In this document: in pieces, positions 1 through 7,099 of the stretch
Position numbering within the stretch: position 1 is the stretch's first letter
How the letters are laid out: each line of letters starts with the position of its first letter
Origin: UBA9980 sp964436235
GTDB taxonomy: Bacteria > Muiribacteriota > UBA9980
Length of the DNA stretch: 28,109 bases
NCBI GenBank assembly: GCA_964436235.1
Contig: CAYTCW010000053.1
Coordinates: 1-28,109, forward strand
Direction: 5' to 3'
The notes under the pieces: model-generated
Told to the model about the DNA's origin: nothing
Databases searched by the model: none
What the model saw: only the letters and a program-made list of their open reading frames with translations
Position numbers and translations under genes: made by a program

Positions 1-27
1 TATATTCAGGGAGAGTAAAAGGGGGCA

Positions 28-70
28 CGGGGGAAAAAGAGAGGGCCATTGGTCCTTTCTTTTTCCCCCG
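28..70. terminator. long perfect hairpin downstream of the pseudopilin operon
   Basis: Positions 28-47 pair with 51-70 around a three-base loop. The stem runs about 20 bp with only two G-T wobbles, and its outer part is G/C-rich with A5/T5 inside. It lies 84 nt past the stop codon of the last pseudopilin gene, where an operon terminator is expected. On the minus strand it is not followed by a clean T-run, so it may instead be a transcript-stabilising 3' hairpin or a bidirectional element. Confidence 0.5.
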
Positions 71-153
71 TCGCGGTCTTATATAATTTACGATTATTGC
101 TTATTACAATTACTATGCTTATTTAAGATTATTACTAAATCGTTTAATTAAAA

Positions 154-990
154 TTACAGATTACCGACTGCATGAACGTTGCAGCGTGCTTTTATTTCAT
201 CATTGATTATAACGTTAGCATCGTTGCCTGCGGCGCGTTTAACGCGGCCGTCGGTAGCCGAGCTAAGTTTAACTTTAAGGTTGATAACTGCGTGGATGTT
301 ATATACTGAGTAATGACCGTTAGCGCCCTGAACTCCGGGCGGCGTTATATCACGGACATTTATAAGAACTTCGGTCACGTAAGGAATGATATCGAAGGCA
401 TCGTTATTGCCTTCTTTGTACTGTATAGCCGGATAGTTTGAATTAGCGTTAGCGCCGCGCCAGATTATCTGGACCGGCACTTGTGTTCCGCCCATATTTG
501 TAAAAGTGGCAACTTCGGACTTGGCCATAAGCTGGCTTTTGATATTAGGCGTGCACTTATAAAAAGAAATAATAGGTCCGTTGGTAGGCACGGTAATCGG
601 AGCATTACCCGGGCAGGGTTTATAGCGCAGATAATAATTTTCAAGACCGGCGATACCGCCGTTATTAGCGTCGTCGCTCGGTTTTTGATATGCAAATACC
701 GTCGGCGGCGCCGCGCCGTAGATCATGGTGCCGTCTTCGAATATCATAGACGGATAAGTGGCTTTTTCGATATTATCGCGGATGCGTTTAAGGCCGTTGA
801 CTAATTTACGCTGAGATTCAGCCTTCCAATAGCCTATATTAAAAGTAGTAAGCGCGGAATTTTGAAGCTGAAAAACGCCGTAAAAAAGCATGGCAAAAAC
901 CGTAACGGCGACGAGCATTTCCAGAGCAGTAAAAGCCCGGCGGTCCGGTTTAAATTTATGTGAATATCTATGTTTTGAAAATAAAATCAT
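154..990 (-). CDS. minor pseudopilin, GspJ/PilW-like
   Basis: A 278-residue prepilin-like protein. The N-terminus has a basic leader (residues 1-19), then a typical class III signal: cleavage is expected between Ala19 and Phe20, giving a mature FTALE start with Glu at +5 (Glu24), followed by a hydrophobic helix to about residue 42. The -1 residue is Ala, not the usual Gly, as in the first gene of this operon. The rest looks like a globular beta-rich pilin head with no recognised enzyme motif. Minor pseudopilins prime or cap the pseudopilus of type II secretion or type IV pilus machines in the inner membrane and periplasm. It is the third gene of a minus-strand operon with the GspK/PilX-like and PilV/GspI-like genes. 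A good Shine-Dalgarno (AAGGGGG) lies 7 nt before the ATG at 990. The exact subunit identity is inferred from gene order only. Confidence 0.8.
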   Translation of the reverse strand: MILFSKHRYSHKFKPDRRAFTALEMLVAVTVFAMLFYGVFQLQNSALTTFNIGYWKAESQRKLVNGLKRIRDNIEKATYPSMIFEDGTMIYGAAPPTVFAYQKPSDDANNGGIAGLENYYLRYKPCPGNAPITVPTNGPIISFYKCTPNIKSQLMAKSEVATFTNMGGTQVPVQIIWRGANANSNYPAIQYKEGNNDAFDIIPYVTEVLINVRDITPPGVQGANGHYSVYNIHAVINLKVKLSSATDGRVKRAAGNDANVIINDEIKARCNVHAVGNL

Positions 991-1020
991 GTTATTACCC
1001 CCTTAAAAATAGAGGCGGAT

Positions 1021-1749
1021 TTATTTAACGACCATGTAACCTACATCGACCATGGTGCGATAAACCGAGTTATACTGTGATATGGCGACTCCCGGAAGGT
1101 TACCGAGCGTTTTATTCATCATGTAGGTATTGCCGGAATCTTCGGAACCTTCGGCAACAAATTCGACCATATCGGATATATTATTATTATGCTGTGAGAT
1201 GAGTCTGATTTGTTTTACCATGCAGTCGCCCTTGAAAGGGTCGTTAGCCGGAGCGTTAGTATCGGCGGCGTAGTATAAATCGGAGCCGCTTGCTATAAGC
1301 CGGCCGAGCAGCTGCACATTTCCGACGGGATTAGGATTGGTAATATGAAACCCGACGAAAAACTCGAGGTAATTTGGCGTTCCATCGTTAGCGGCCGGCG
1401 GGTTTGAAACGAAGCCGGGGATATTAACGGAAACGTTAGGTATGAATTTTTTAATATTTATCGGCGGCGGCACCTGGGTTTCATCAACCCAGCCTTTAGA
1501 CCATCTGACCGCGTCATAAAATTCGGTAGGCAGCGCCCTTATTTTAAGAAGCCCCATTTGAACGGCGCCTTTAGCGAGAAATTGAGCGCGCAGAGATTCT
1601 TTAACTTTAAATTCTACTAAGCGCACTTCGCGGTTATGTTGAAAAAGAGTGGTAGCAAATACGAGCAGAAAAGTGCAAACCGTAAGCGTTACCAATATGG
1701 CCATACCGCCGTTTGATTTGTAATCGCTATATTTATATTTTTTAAGCAT
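1021..1749 (-). CDS. minor pseudopilin, GspK/PilX-like
   Basis: A 242-residue protein. It has a short basic leader ending in Gly-Gly (residues 14-15), then a hydrophobic stretch starting MAILVTLTV and running to about residue 36. This start lacks the Glu at +5 of ordinary pilins, as is typical of GspK and PilX proteins that sit at the pseudopilus tip. The remaining 200 residues are predicted extracytoplasmic and have no motif I recognise. It is the middle gene of the operon, with 30 nt to the next gene (154-990) and 44 nt from the previous one (1794-2558). The order V-like, X/K-like, W/J-like is common for minor pilin clusters. Family placement rests on the N-terminal signal and context; the head domain could not be assigned. 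Confidence 0.75.
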   Translation of the reverse strand: MLKKYKYSDYKSNGGMAILVTLTVCTFLLVFATTLFQHNREVRLVEFKVKESLRAQFLAKGAVQMGLLKIRALPTEFYDAVRWSKGWVDETQVPPPINIKKFIPNVSVNIPGFVSNPPAANDGTPNYLEFFVGFHITNPNPVGNVQLLGRLIASGSDLYYAADTNAPANDPFKGDCMVKQIRLISQHNNNISDMVEFVAEGSEDSGNTYMMNKTLGNLPGVAISQYNSVYRTMVDVGYMVVK

Positions 1750-1793
1750 TATAACACCGTCCTCTTAAGCGTTATCAATTATGAAACGCCGGG

Positions 1794-2558
1794 TTAATCT
1801 TCAAGATTAGCTTTGAAGGTGACTAACGAATAGCTGTGCTGATAAGGTCTGGTAACACCGGTCCTCGGAGTGCCCCAGTTAATAAGCAGCGTTATTTTCA
1901 TAAGTTTTCCGCTCAAAAAAACACTGCCTACTTTTTTATTAGCGGGAAGCGTTCCGGCCGGATCGTTAGGCGTATCGAACGAAGGAATCTGCCCTATACC
2001 GGTAACGGGTGTATCGATGCCGACATTAAGCAAATATCTGAAAGTTTTATCTATCTGCTTTATTCGGAGTTCGTAAATAATAGGTTCGAACTGCCGGCTC
2101 GGCTCGGCATACTGCCATGTTTTACCCGCGGCTATGCCGGGGCCGTTATGCAACAGCTCCTGATCGAAGACGGGCACATTGGCGTTAGTGCTGTCTTTGA
2201 TGTCGAGCAAATTAACTATAACGGCCTCGGTCGTAGCCAGATCGTTAGCTAAGCCGTTAAGTCTTGCCGCGGCTATGATATCGCTGTATTTAACGCGTTC
2301 GAGCAGGGTATCTAAAATACGGGTTGATTGATGCATCATCGAGCCGTAAGCTTCGCTTATATTGGTTTCTTTGGCATTATTGGTCATAAGCGCCGTTACG
2401 GGAATTATGGCGGCTACCATAATAAGCATGGCCACCATTATTTCTACGAGAGTAAAAGCGCTGCGGGCGTTAAGATAATTTAAAAATAAACTGATATAAT
2501 TGCTTGTTTTAAAGGCCTTATTTACCGCGCCGCGCTTACCATTGAGTGTAGAATTCAT
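1794..2558 (-). CDS. minor pseudopilin, PilV/GspI-like
   Basis: A 254-residue protein and the promoter-proximal gene of the pseudopilin operon. It carries a textbook prepilin motif, SA/FTLVEIMVAML, with cleavage after Ala34 and Glu39 at +5, followed by a hydrophobic helix (residues 35-57). The cytoplasmic leader of 34 residues is unusually long; most prepilin leaders are 6-25 residues. A later start would shorten the leader, but the ATG at 2558 has a strong purine-rich Shine-Dalgarno (GGGGGGTGAG) 5-6 nt upstream and a consensus promoter just beyond it, so I keep it. The head domain (about residues 60-254) is not recognised. Likely role: a subunit of a type II secretion or type IV pilus-like fibre in the inner membrane. 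Confidence 0.8.
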   Translation of the reverse strand: MNSTLNGKRGAVNKAFKTSNYISLFLNYLNARSAFTLVEIMVAMLIMVAAIIPVTALMTNNAKETNISEAYGSMMHQSTRILDTLLERVKYSDIIAAARLNGLANDLATTEAVIVNLLDIKDSTNANVPVFDQELLHNGPGIAAGKTWQYAEPSRQFEPIIYELRIKQIDKTFRYLLNVGIDTPVTGIGQIPSFDTPNDPAGTLPANKKVGSVFLSGKLMKITLLINWGTPRTGVTRPYQHSYSLVTFKANLED

Positions 2559-2601
2559 AATAACTCACCCCCCTTTTTTTAAAACTTCTCCCCTACTTTA
2601 A

Positions 2602-2631
2602 ATTATAACATAAAAGTAAATGTGGTGTCAA
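2602..2631 (-). promoter_or_regulatory. sigma-70 promoter of the pseudopilin operon
   Basis: On the minus strand, a perfect -35 box TTGACA (2626-2631) is followed by 18 nt and a perfect -10 box TATAAT (2602-2607). Predicted transcription start is near 2595, giving a leader of about 37 nt before the ATG at 2558. The -35 box is only 19 nt past the 3' end of rnpB. Confidence 0.8.
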
Positions 2632-2650
2632 CTTGGACGCTAAGATATAT

Positions 2651-3024
2651 AACAAACAAAAGCGCGCTCATAAGCCGGATTCTGTTTATCTGCCATCTAT
2701 CTGGTTTTTACGTTGCCGTAAAAATCATAGCGGCCAACCCGGCGCCTTCGCGCGTGAGCGCTGAAAAAAGGCGGTTTATAGGCGCCTGTTAGGCCTTGCA
2801 TCGCATGGGGTTTACCGTCAACCGGCGTCGCCGCCGGCCGGGTGAGCTCTTACCTCGCCATTTCAACCTTACCGCGTAAGCGGCGGTGTAATTTCTGTGG
2901 CACTTTCCTTAAACGGTCGCTTGCGCTTCCGCCCACTGGCCGTTAACCAGCATGCTGCCTTTAGATGTCCGGACTTTCCTCAAAAACATAGTTTTCGCGG
3001 CAGATCGGCGCGCTTTTGTTTGTT
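2651..3024 (-). ncRNA. rnpB: RNase P RNA (bacterial type A)
   Basis: The catalytic RNA of ribonuclease P, which matures tRNA 5' ends. Read on the minus strand, the conserved core is visible. GAGGAAAGTCCGGAC (P4/CR-I region) lies near the 5' end at about 2968-2982. The block with GGTAAGGTTGAAA, GGCGAGGTAAGAG and CTCACC lies at about 2842-2880. The 3' signature ACAGAATCCGGCTTAT lies at 2671-2686. The ends are fixed by a perfect 17-bp P1 helix pairing 2651-2667 with 3008-3024, giving about 374 nt, normal for this RNA. It starts only 13 nt after the stop of the upstream TPM-domain gene, with a -10 box in the gap. No separate terminator is visible; the U-rich 3' strand of P1 may serve. Confidence 0.95.
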
Positions 3025-3029
3025 TATTT

Positions 3030-3035
3030 ATTATA
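3030..3035 (-). promoter_or_regulatory. -10 box for rnpB
   Basis: A perfect TATAAT on the minus strand lies 6 nt before the first paired base of the RNase P P1 helix, so transcription would begin at or next to the mature 5' end. It sits between that helix and the stop codon of the TPM-domain gene (3038-3040). No convincing -35 box is present; the upstream DNA is an A-tract inside the end of the coding region, which could act as an UP-like element. Confidence 0.5.
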
Positions 3036-3037
3036 TT

Positions 3038-4003
3038 TTATTCATCGTATTTTTTTTTGCGGTATTCTCTTTTTTTCTTTCTGTAGTAGCTTTTAACGAC
3101 GTCTTTTATTACTTCGTAAAGATGGCCGAAATAAAAGCCGCGTTCATAAGTTACGATTCTTTTCATATCGTAATAACCGCAATGATTGCAGGAGAGAACT
3201 TCGATAGTGAGACCGGGTTTGTCTTTTTCGGGTACATCGATAGTTTCTTCATTGATTTTGAGTTTGTAATGACATTTAGGGCAGCGAATTCTGCTGCGAA
3301 CTCGAATAGCGGCGTAAGCTACAGCCGCAAAAAATAAAATACCGAGGTAAAACCATATAGAAAATGACCATTTCACCTTAGCGCCGTCTTCGGCGGTTTT
3401 CTTCTGTTTGATCATTTCATCGGTAAATTTTTGCTTGGCGTACTCATCGGTAATTTTTTGCGAAATAGCGCGAGCGCCTTCTAAAATTGCGCGGCCTATA
3501 TATTCGTTCGCTCCGTCGCGCGACTTTCCGCCCGCGACAAGATCGGCCGCTGCCTTATTTGCTTCGTTGAGTATTGGAATTATATTTTCGTTTAATATTT
3601 TTTCGCCATAGGCAAGAGGAAACATGAATTGAATGCGGGGCATTACTTCGAGATTAACGGTGCCTCTATCAAGATTAATGAGCATTATGATAGCGCCGTC
3701 AATATCCGGGCGCAGGTCGCCGTAATTTTTTAAAAGCCTCGAAGCGTAAACGCCCGTGTCGTAGGGCCTTGTATTTTGAAGCATTACGACGATCAAATCG
3801 ATCTTAGTTTTTTGGGACAGATTCTGACATATGTTATTGATACTGGTTATAAAATCCGCTTCGAGTTTTTGAGTATGATCGTTTACAAAACCGTTGATAT
3901 TTACTAAGCCGGTATCGTAAGTGATCACATAATATACGTAACCGCCGAGCGCTATAATTAAAGCGGCCGTCAGAGCAAGCAGGTATTTATATAACTTTTG
4001 CAT
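3038..4003 (-). CDS. TPM-domain (TLP18.3/Psb32/MOLO-1) membrane protein with C-terminal zinc ribbon
   Basis: A 321-residue protein. An N-terminal hydrophobic segment (residues 7-27) acts as signal or anchor. Residues about 35-190 fit the TPM fold: the strand IDLIVVMLQNT, a YASRLL helix, the DIDGAIIMLINLDRGTVNLEV hairpin, then a helical end with repeated Ile/Ala. A second membrane helix lies at about 214-235. A zinc ribbon follows (Cys241, Cys244, Cys272, Cys275), and the tail is very basic (residues 307-319). Topology suggests the TPM domain outside and the zinc ribbon and basic tail in the cytoplasm. TPM proteins are a diverse family linked to photosystem repair, phosphatase activity or membrane stress; the function here is unknown. 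It is the last gene of the long minus-strand run, 9 nt after the zinc-ribbon gene, and its stop abuts the rnpB promoter. Confidence 0.75.
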   Translation of the reverse strand: MQKLYKYLLALTAALIIALGGYVYYVITYDTGLVNINGFVNDHTQKLEADFITSINNICQNLSQKTKIDLIVVMLQNTRPYDTGVYASRLLKNYGDLRPDIDGAIIMLINLDRGTVNLEVMPRIQFMFPLAYGEKILNENIIPILNEANKAAADLVAGGKSRDGANEYIGRAILEGARAISQKITDEYAKQKFTDEMIKQKKTAEDGAKVKWSFSIWFYLGILFFAAVAYAAIRVRSRIRCPKCHYKLKINEETIDVPEKDKPGLTIEVLSCNHCGYYDMKRIVTYERGFYFGHLYEVIKDVVKSYYRKKKREYRKKKYDE

Positions 4004-4012
4004 TTCACATCT

Positions 4013-4711
4013 CTATTCTAAAAAAATAATCCGCTGACAATTAGGGCAGCAGACCATTGCGGTTTTAAATTTAATCTGGCTGAGGGTATTATCGGATATT
4101 GAAAGGTGGCAACCCGAACATATTTTTTTAGAAACGACCGCAACGGCAAGCCCGTTTTTTGCAATCATCAATTTATCGTAAATTTCGACCGCGGCAGCCG
4201 GAATGCCCGATACGAATTCGCGGCGGTGAGCGTTTAATTTATCGAGTTCCTCTTTATGAACTGTCAATTTTTCATCGATTAATAAAATCTCTTCGCTAAA
4301 TTCGGCTTTTTTTAATTCGAGTTCGGCTTTTAATTTATTGGCTCTGGCTGATAATTTTTCCTGTCTTTCCATCGAAGCGATTATTTTTTCTTCTACGGCG
4401 CTTTTATCGGCGTTTAATTTTTCGAGTTCGGAATTATACTTGCCGAGTTCTTTTTCAGTTTTGATAAGTAAAAATCTGTCATTTATTTTTTTTATCTGTA
4501 TTTCGATAAATTCGACATCTTTTTCTAACTTGGCCGTTTCAATCGAATTAGCTTTCATTTTATTTTCATAAGACACGATATCCGATTCATATTTTTTAAC
4601 TTCGGCCGCCATGCGTTCCTTCTGCGCCGAAAGCGAATCTATTTCACTAACTTCGGCTTTAATCGCTATATCGTATTTTTGAAGGTTAAACAATAATTCG
4701 TTATTTTCCAA
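4013..4711 (-). CDS. coiled-coil protein with C4-type zinc ribbon (zf-RING_7 / CT398-like)
   Basis: A 232-residue protein. Residues 1-165 are charged, with long Lys/Glu/Leu heptads typical of an antiparallel coiled-coil hairpin. Residues 195-232 form a zinc ribbon with two CxxC knuckles, Cys198-Ser-Gly-Cys201 and Cys222-Pro-Asn-Cys225. This architecture belongs to the widespread bacterial DUF164/CT398 family, which is very often found next to a Nif3-like gene, as here (2 nt apart). The molecular role is not settled; nucleic-acid or protein scaffolding has been suggested for relatives. The start codon is TTG at 4711, with GGAG about 11 nt upstream inside the end of the Nif3-like gene, indicating translational coupling. 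Confidence 0.8.
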   Translation of the reverse strand: MENNELLFNLQKYDIAIKAEVSEIDSLSAQKERMAAEVKKYESDIVSYENKMKANSIETAKLEKDVEFIEIQIKKINDRFLLIKTEKELGKYNSELEKLNADKSAVEEKIIASMERQEKLSARANKLKAELELKKAEFSEEILLIDEKLTVHKEELDKLNAHRREFVSGIPAAAVEIYDKLMIAKNGLAVAVVSKKICSGCHLSISDNTLSQIKFKTAMVCCPNCQRIIFLE

Positions 4712-4713
4712 TT

Positions 4714-5838
4714 TTAAACAATCTCCATTGGATTTTTCTCTATTTTTTCGTCATATTTATAATTAAGGCTGCAATTTTCTTCGTTTTCGATTTCGGCGAT
4801 AAGTTTAGAAAGGCATTCGCTGAAGTTGATCTCGGTGGCAAAATGCGAACAGTCGATAGTATAAAGCCCGCTGGCTTTTAATTCTAAAGCTCTGTGATAG
4901 GTTATATCGCCGCTGATGAAAAGATCGCATTTTTTTTCGAGCGCGGCCCTGTAAAAATCAAAGCCGGAACCGTTCACCATGGCTACTTTTTTAATATATT
5001 CAGGCCGTCTGCCCGCAGCGGTGAATATCGGCTCGCCCGCCTTTGACATAATCTTTTTAAGTTTTTTAATAATTTTTTCGGCCGGCGTCTTTTCCGGTAA
5101 TTCGCCGTAAACACCATAACCATAAGTTTTACAGGTGTTTTTAAGCTGGAATATATCGTAGGCCGGTTCCTCGTAAGGATGATTTTTAATAAGAGCGGAG
5201 GTTACGGCATTTAAAAGTGTCTCGTTAAAGACCATTTCAAGTTTAATTTCTTTAGTTCTTTCGAGCACCAGCGGCTTTCCGACAGCCGGATTCGAGGCAG
5301 CGCCGCCCATAAATTCGCCTGCGCCTTCGCTCATATAAGCGCACTGGCTGTAATTGCCTATAACGCCGGCCCCCGCGTCGCATAAAGCCTTTTTCAGCGA
5401 CTCACAATTTTCGTGCGGAACGAAAACCGCTATTTTATAAAGATACTCAGAATCGGTAACGCTCAGCGGTTTTACATTGCGTAAACCTAACTTTTCAGCT
5501 ACGTTATAAGACTGGTTATAAATGGATTTATCGAAATTGGTATGTAAAACTATGAGATTGACGCCGTTTTTAATAAGTTTAATAAGAAGCGATCCAGTGT
5601 GATCGTCGGCGCGCAAGTTTTTTAACTGACTGAAAACAAGCGGATGATGGGCGATAATAACATTGCATTTATTTTTAACCGCGTAATCGATCGTTTCATC
5701 GCAGATATCGAGCGCTGAAGTTAAGCCGGTTATTTCGCCTGAAATATCTCCGGCTATAAAACCGACATTGTCCCATTTTTCACAATGCCTGAATGGGACT
5801 TTTTTATTAAGCAATGAAACTAACGCGGATATTTTCAT
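4714..5838 (-). CDS. Nif3-like dinuclear metal-centre protein (YbgI/YqfO family) with PII-like insert
   Basis: A 374-residue member of the NIF3 family, the long YqfO-type with an inserted domain. The metal-binding motifs are all present: WDNVG (residues 22-26), the AHHP pair His64/His65, Asp103 in HTNFD, and the C-terminal SHFATE motif with His332 and Glu336. Residues about 131-235 between the two halves match the PII/CutA-like insert (YKIAVFVP ... NHPYEEPAYDIF). Family members form toroidal hexamers. Some are annotated as GTP cyclohydrolase I type 2, but the physiological substrate is unclear, so I give no gene symbol. It lies 2 nt from both neighbours: the response regulator upstream and the zinc-ribbon protein downstream. 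Confidence 0.9.
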   Translation of the reverse strand: MKISALVSLLNKKVPFRHCEKWDNVGFIAGDISGEITGLTSALDICDETIDYAVKNKCNVIIAHHPLVFSQLKNLRADDHTGSLLIKLIKNGVNLIVLHTNFDKSIYNQSYNVAEKLGLRNVKPLSVTDSEYLYKIAVFVPHENCESLKKALCDAGAGVIGNYSQCAYMSEGAGEFMGGAASNPAVGKPLVLERTKEIKLEMVFNETLLNAVTSALIKNHPYEEPAYDIFQLKNTCKTYGYGVYGELPEKTPAEKIIKKLKKIMSKAGEPIFTAAGRRPEYIKKVAMVNGSGFDFYRAALEKKCDLFISGDITYHRALELKASGLYTIDCSHFATEINFSECLSKLIAEIENEENCSLNYKYDEKIEKNPMEIV

Positions 5839-5840
5839 TG

Positions 5841-6218
5841 TTAGACGGTCTCGTTAGGCTTTATGGAAAGCACTTCTCTAATTTTATCAGACAGCTTATC
5901 GTAATCGATAGGTTTGGTCACGTAGCCTGAAATACCGAGGTTCATCATCTGGATCACCTGACATATATAGCCGTAGGCCGTTATGACTATTACCGGCAGC
6001 TCCTTATTGTATTCGCGCAATTTCTTCAAAGTGCCGTAACCGTCGAGCTTTGGCATACGCATATCGAGAAGCATTATATCGGGTTTTTCAGATTCTACGA
6101 GTTTCAGGCCTTCTTCGCCGTCAGCGGCGCATACGACCGCAAACCCCTTATCTTTAAAAAAGTCAATGAAAATAACCCTTAAATCTTCTTCATCTTCGCA
6201 TATTAAGATTTTTTCCAA
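5841..6218 (-). CDS. single-domain response regulator (CheY-like receiver)
   Basis: A 125-residue receiver domain with no output domain. Key residues are in place: the acidic cluster Glu8/Asp9/Glu10, phospho-acceptor Asp52 in LLDMRMP, Thr80 in VITAYG and Lys102 in VTKPI. Alpha-4 is slightly unusual: the sequence after TAYG (YICQVIQMMNLGISGY) replaces the common Asp/Ala-rich version. No histidine kinase is in the window, so it is an orphan. The start is TTG at 6218, supported by an excellent Shine-Dalgarno AAGGAG 8 nt upstream. It sits between tlyA and the Nif3-like gene in the same operon. Spo0F/CheY-like phosphorelay carriers have this form, but the pathway cannot be told from sequence. Confidence 0.9.
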   Translation of the reverse strand: MEKILICEDEEDLRVIFIDFFKDKGFAVVCAADGEEGLKLVESEKPDIMLLDMRMPKLDGYGTLKKLREYNKELPVIVITAYGYICQVIQMMNLGISGYVTKPIDYDKLSDKIREVLSIKPNETV

Positions 6219-6247
6219 GACAGTGCTCCTTAATAGTATGTTAATAA

Positions 6248-7099
6248 TTACTTACCGCACGGCTGCAAAGCCGCTTCGAATTCAGCAAAAGCCTCATCTA
6301 TGGCTTTTACAACAAAGTCGCCGGAATCGGCGGAATTAATTTCCGCCCCACGACCTATCATATCATTTTTTTTAAAAAAAATCAAGTATTCTATATTGCG
6401 CGCGCCCTTTAATTTTGGAGAACCGGTCAATCCATGTGAAAAAAAGCCCATCCGGCCGAAGTTTTCAATAAAATTCAATATGATCCTGCGATGAATTTTT
6501 TTATCAAGGACCACTCCGCCTTTTTTAACTTCATGCGCCTCCGCTTCAAACTGCGGTTTTATTAATATGACCGCTTCGCTTTTATCATGGCTAAATTCAG
6601 CAAACTTATCGATAAATTTTAAAACGGAAATAAAAGAGACGTCGCATACTATCGTATCCGCTTTATCGATACCGGCGGCGCTCAAAGAAAAGTCTTTAAT
6701 GTGGCTCTGCTCGAAAGCGCTCACTCTTTCATCGTTTTTTATCTTAGGATGAAGCACGCCGGTCCCGACGTCGATGCAAACAACTTTCCGTGCGCCAAAT
6801 TTGAGCATCAGTTGAGTAAAACCGCCGGTGGACGCTCCGATATCCACGCAGACCTTCCCGGCAAAATCGAGGCCGAAGCGTTCCTTCGCGCGCAGCAATT
6901 TATATGCGCCACGGCCCACGAATTCGTCATCGGGATTTTTAAAATCTATTACGGAATCGCAATCGACCTTTTCACCGGGTTTTTTAATTATTTTTCCGCC
7001 TATCGAAACGCGGCCTTCAAAAATATAAGCCATGGCGCGAGTCCGGGATTCGCATATATTGCGTTTGGCGAGAAGCAGATCTATTCGTTCTTTCGGCAT
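6248..7099 (-). CDS. tlyA: TlyA-family 16S/23S rRNA 2'-O-methyltransferase (hemolysin A family)
   Basis: A 283-residue protein with the TlyA layout. An N-terminal S4 RNA-binding domain (residues 1-60, starting RIDLLLAKRNICESRTRAMAYI with the GRVSI turn) is followed by the linker FVGRGAYKLL. A Rossmann-fold methyltransferase domain then carries the SAM motif CVDIGASTGGFT (about residues 83-94), the acidic CIDVGTG strand, and a catalytic Lys in LIKPQFE. TlyA methylates ribose hydroxyls in rRNA; some relatives have also been called haemolysins. Its start overlaps the end of dxs by 19 nt, so the two are translationally coupled, an arrangement common in bacteria. A response regulator follows after 29 nt. 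Confidence 0.93.
   Translation of the reverse strand: MPKERIDLLLAKRNICESRTRAMAYIFEGRVSIGGKIIKKPGEKVDCDSVIDFKNPDDEFVGRGAYKLLRAKERFGLDFAGKVCVDIGASTGGFTQLMLKFGARKVVCIDVGTGVLHPKIKNDERVSAFEQSHIKDFSLSAAGIDKADTIVCDVSFISVLKFIDKFAEFSHDKSEAVILIKPQFEAEAHEVKKGGVVLDKKIHRRIILNFIENFGRMGFFSHGLTGSPKLKGARNIEYLIFFKKNDMIGRGAEINSADSGDFVVKAIDEAFAEFEAALQPCGK

Noticed and set aside
2897..3337. Plus-strand frame of 146 codons
   Set aside because: It runs antisense across the 5' part of the RNase P RNA and the end of the TPM-domain gene; no protein features.
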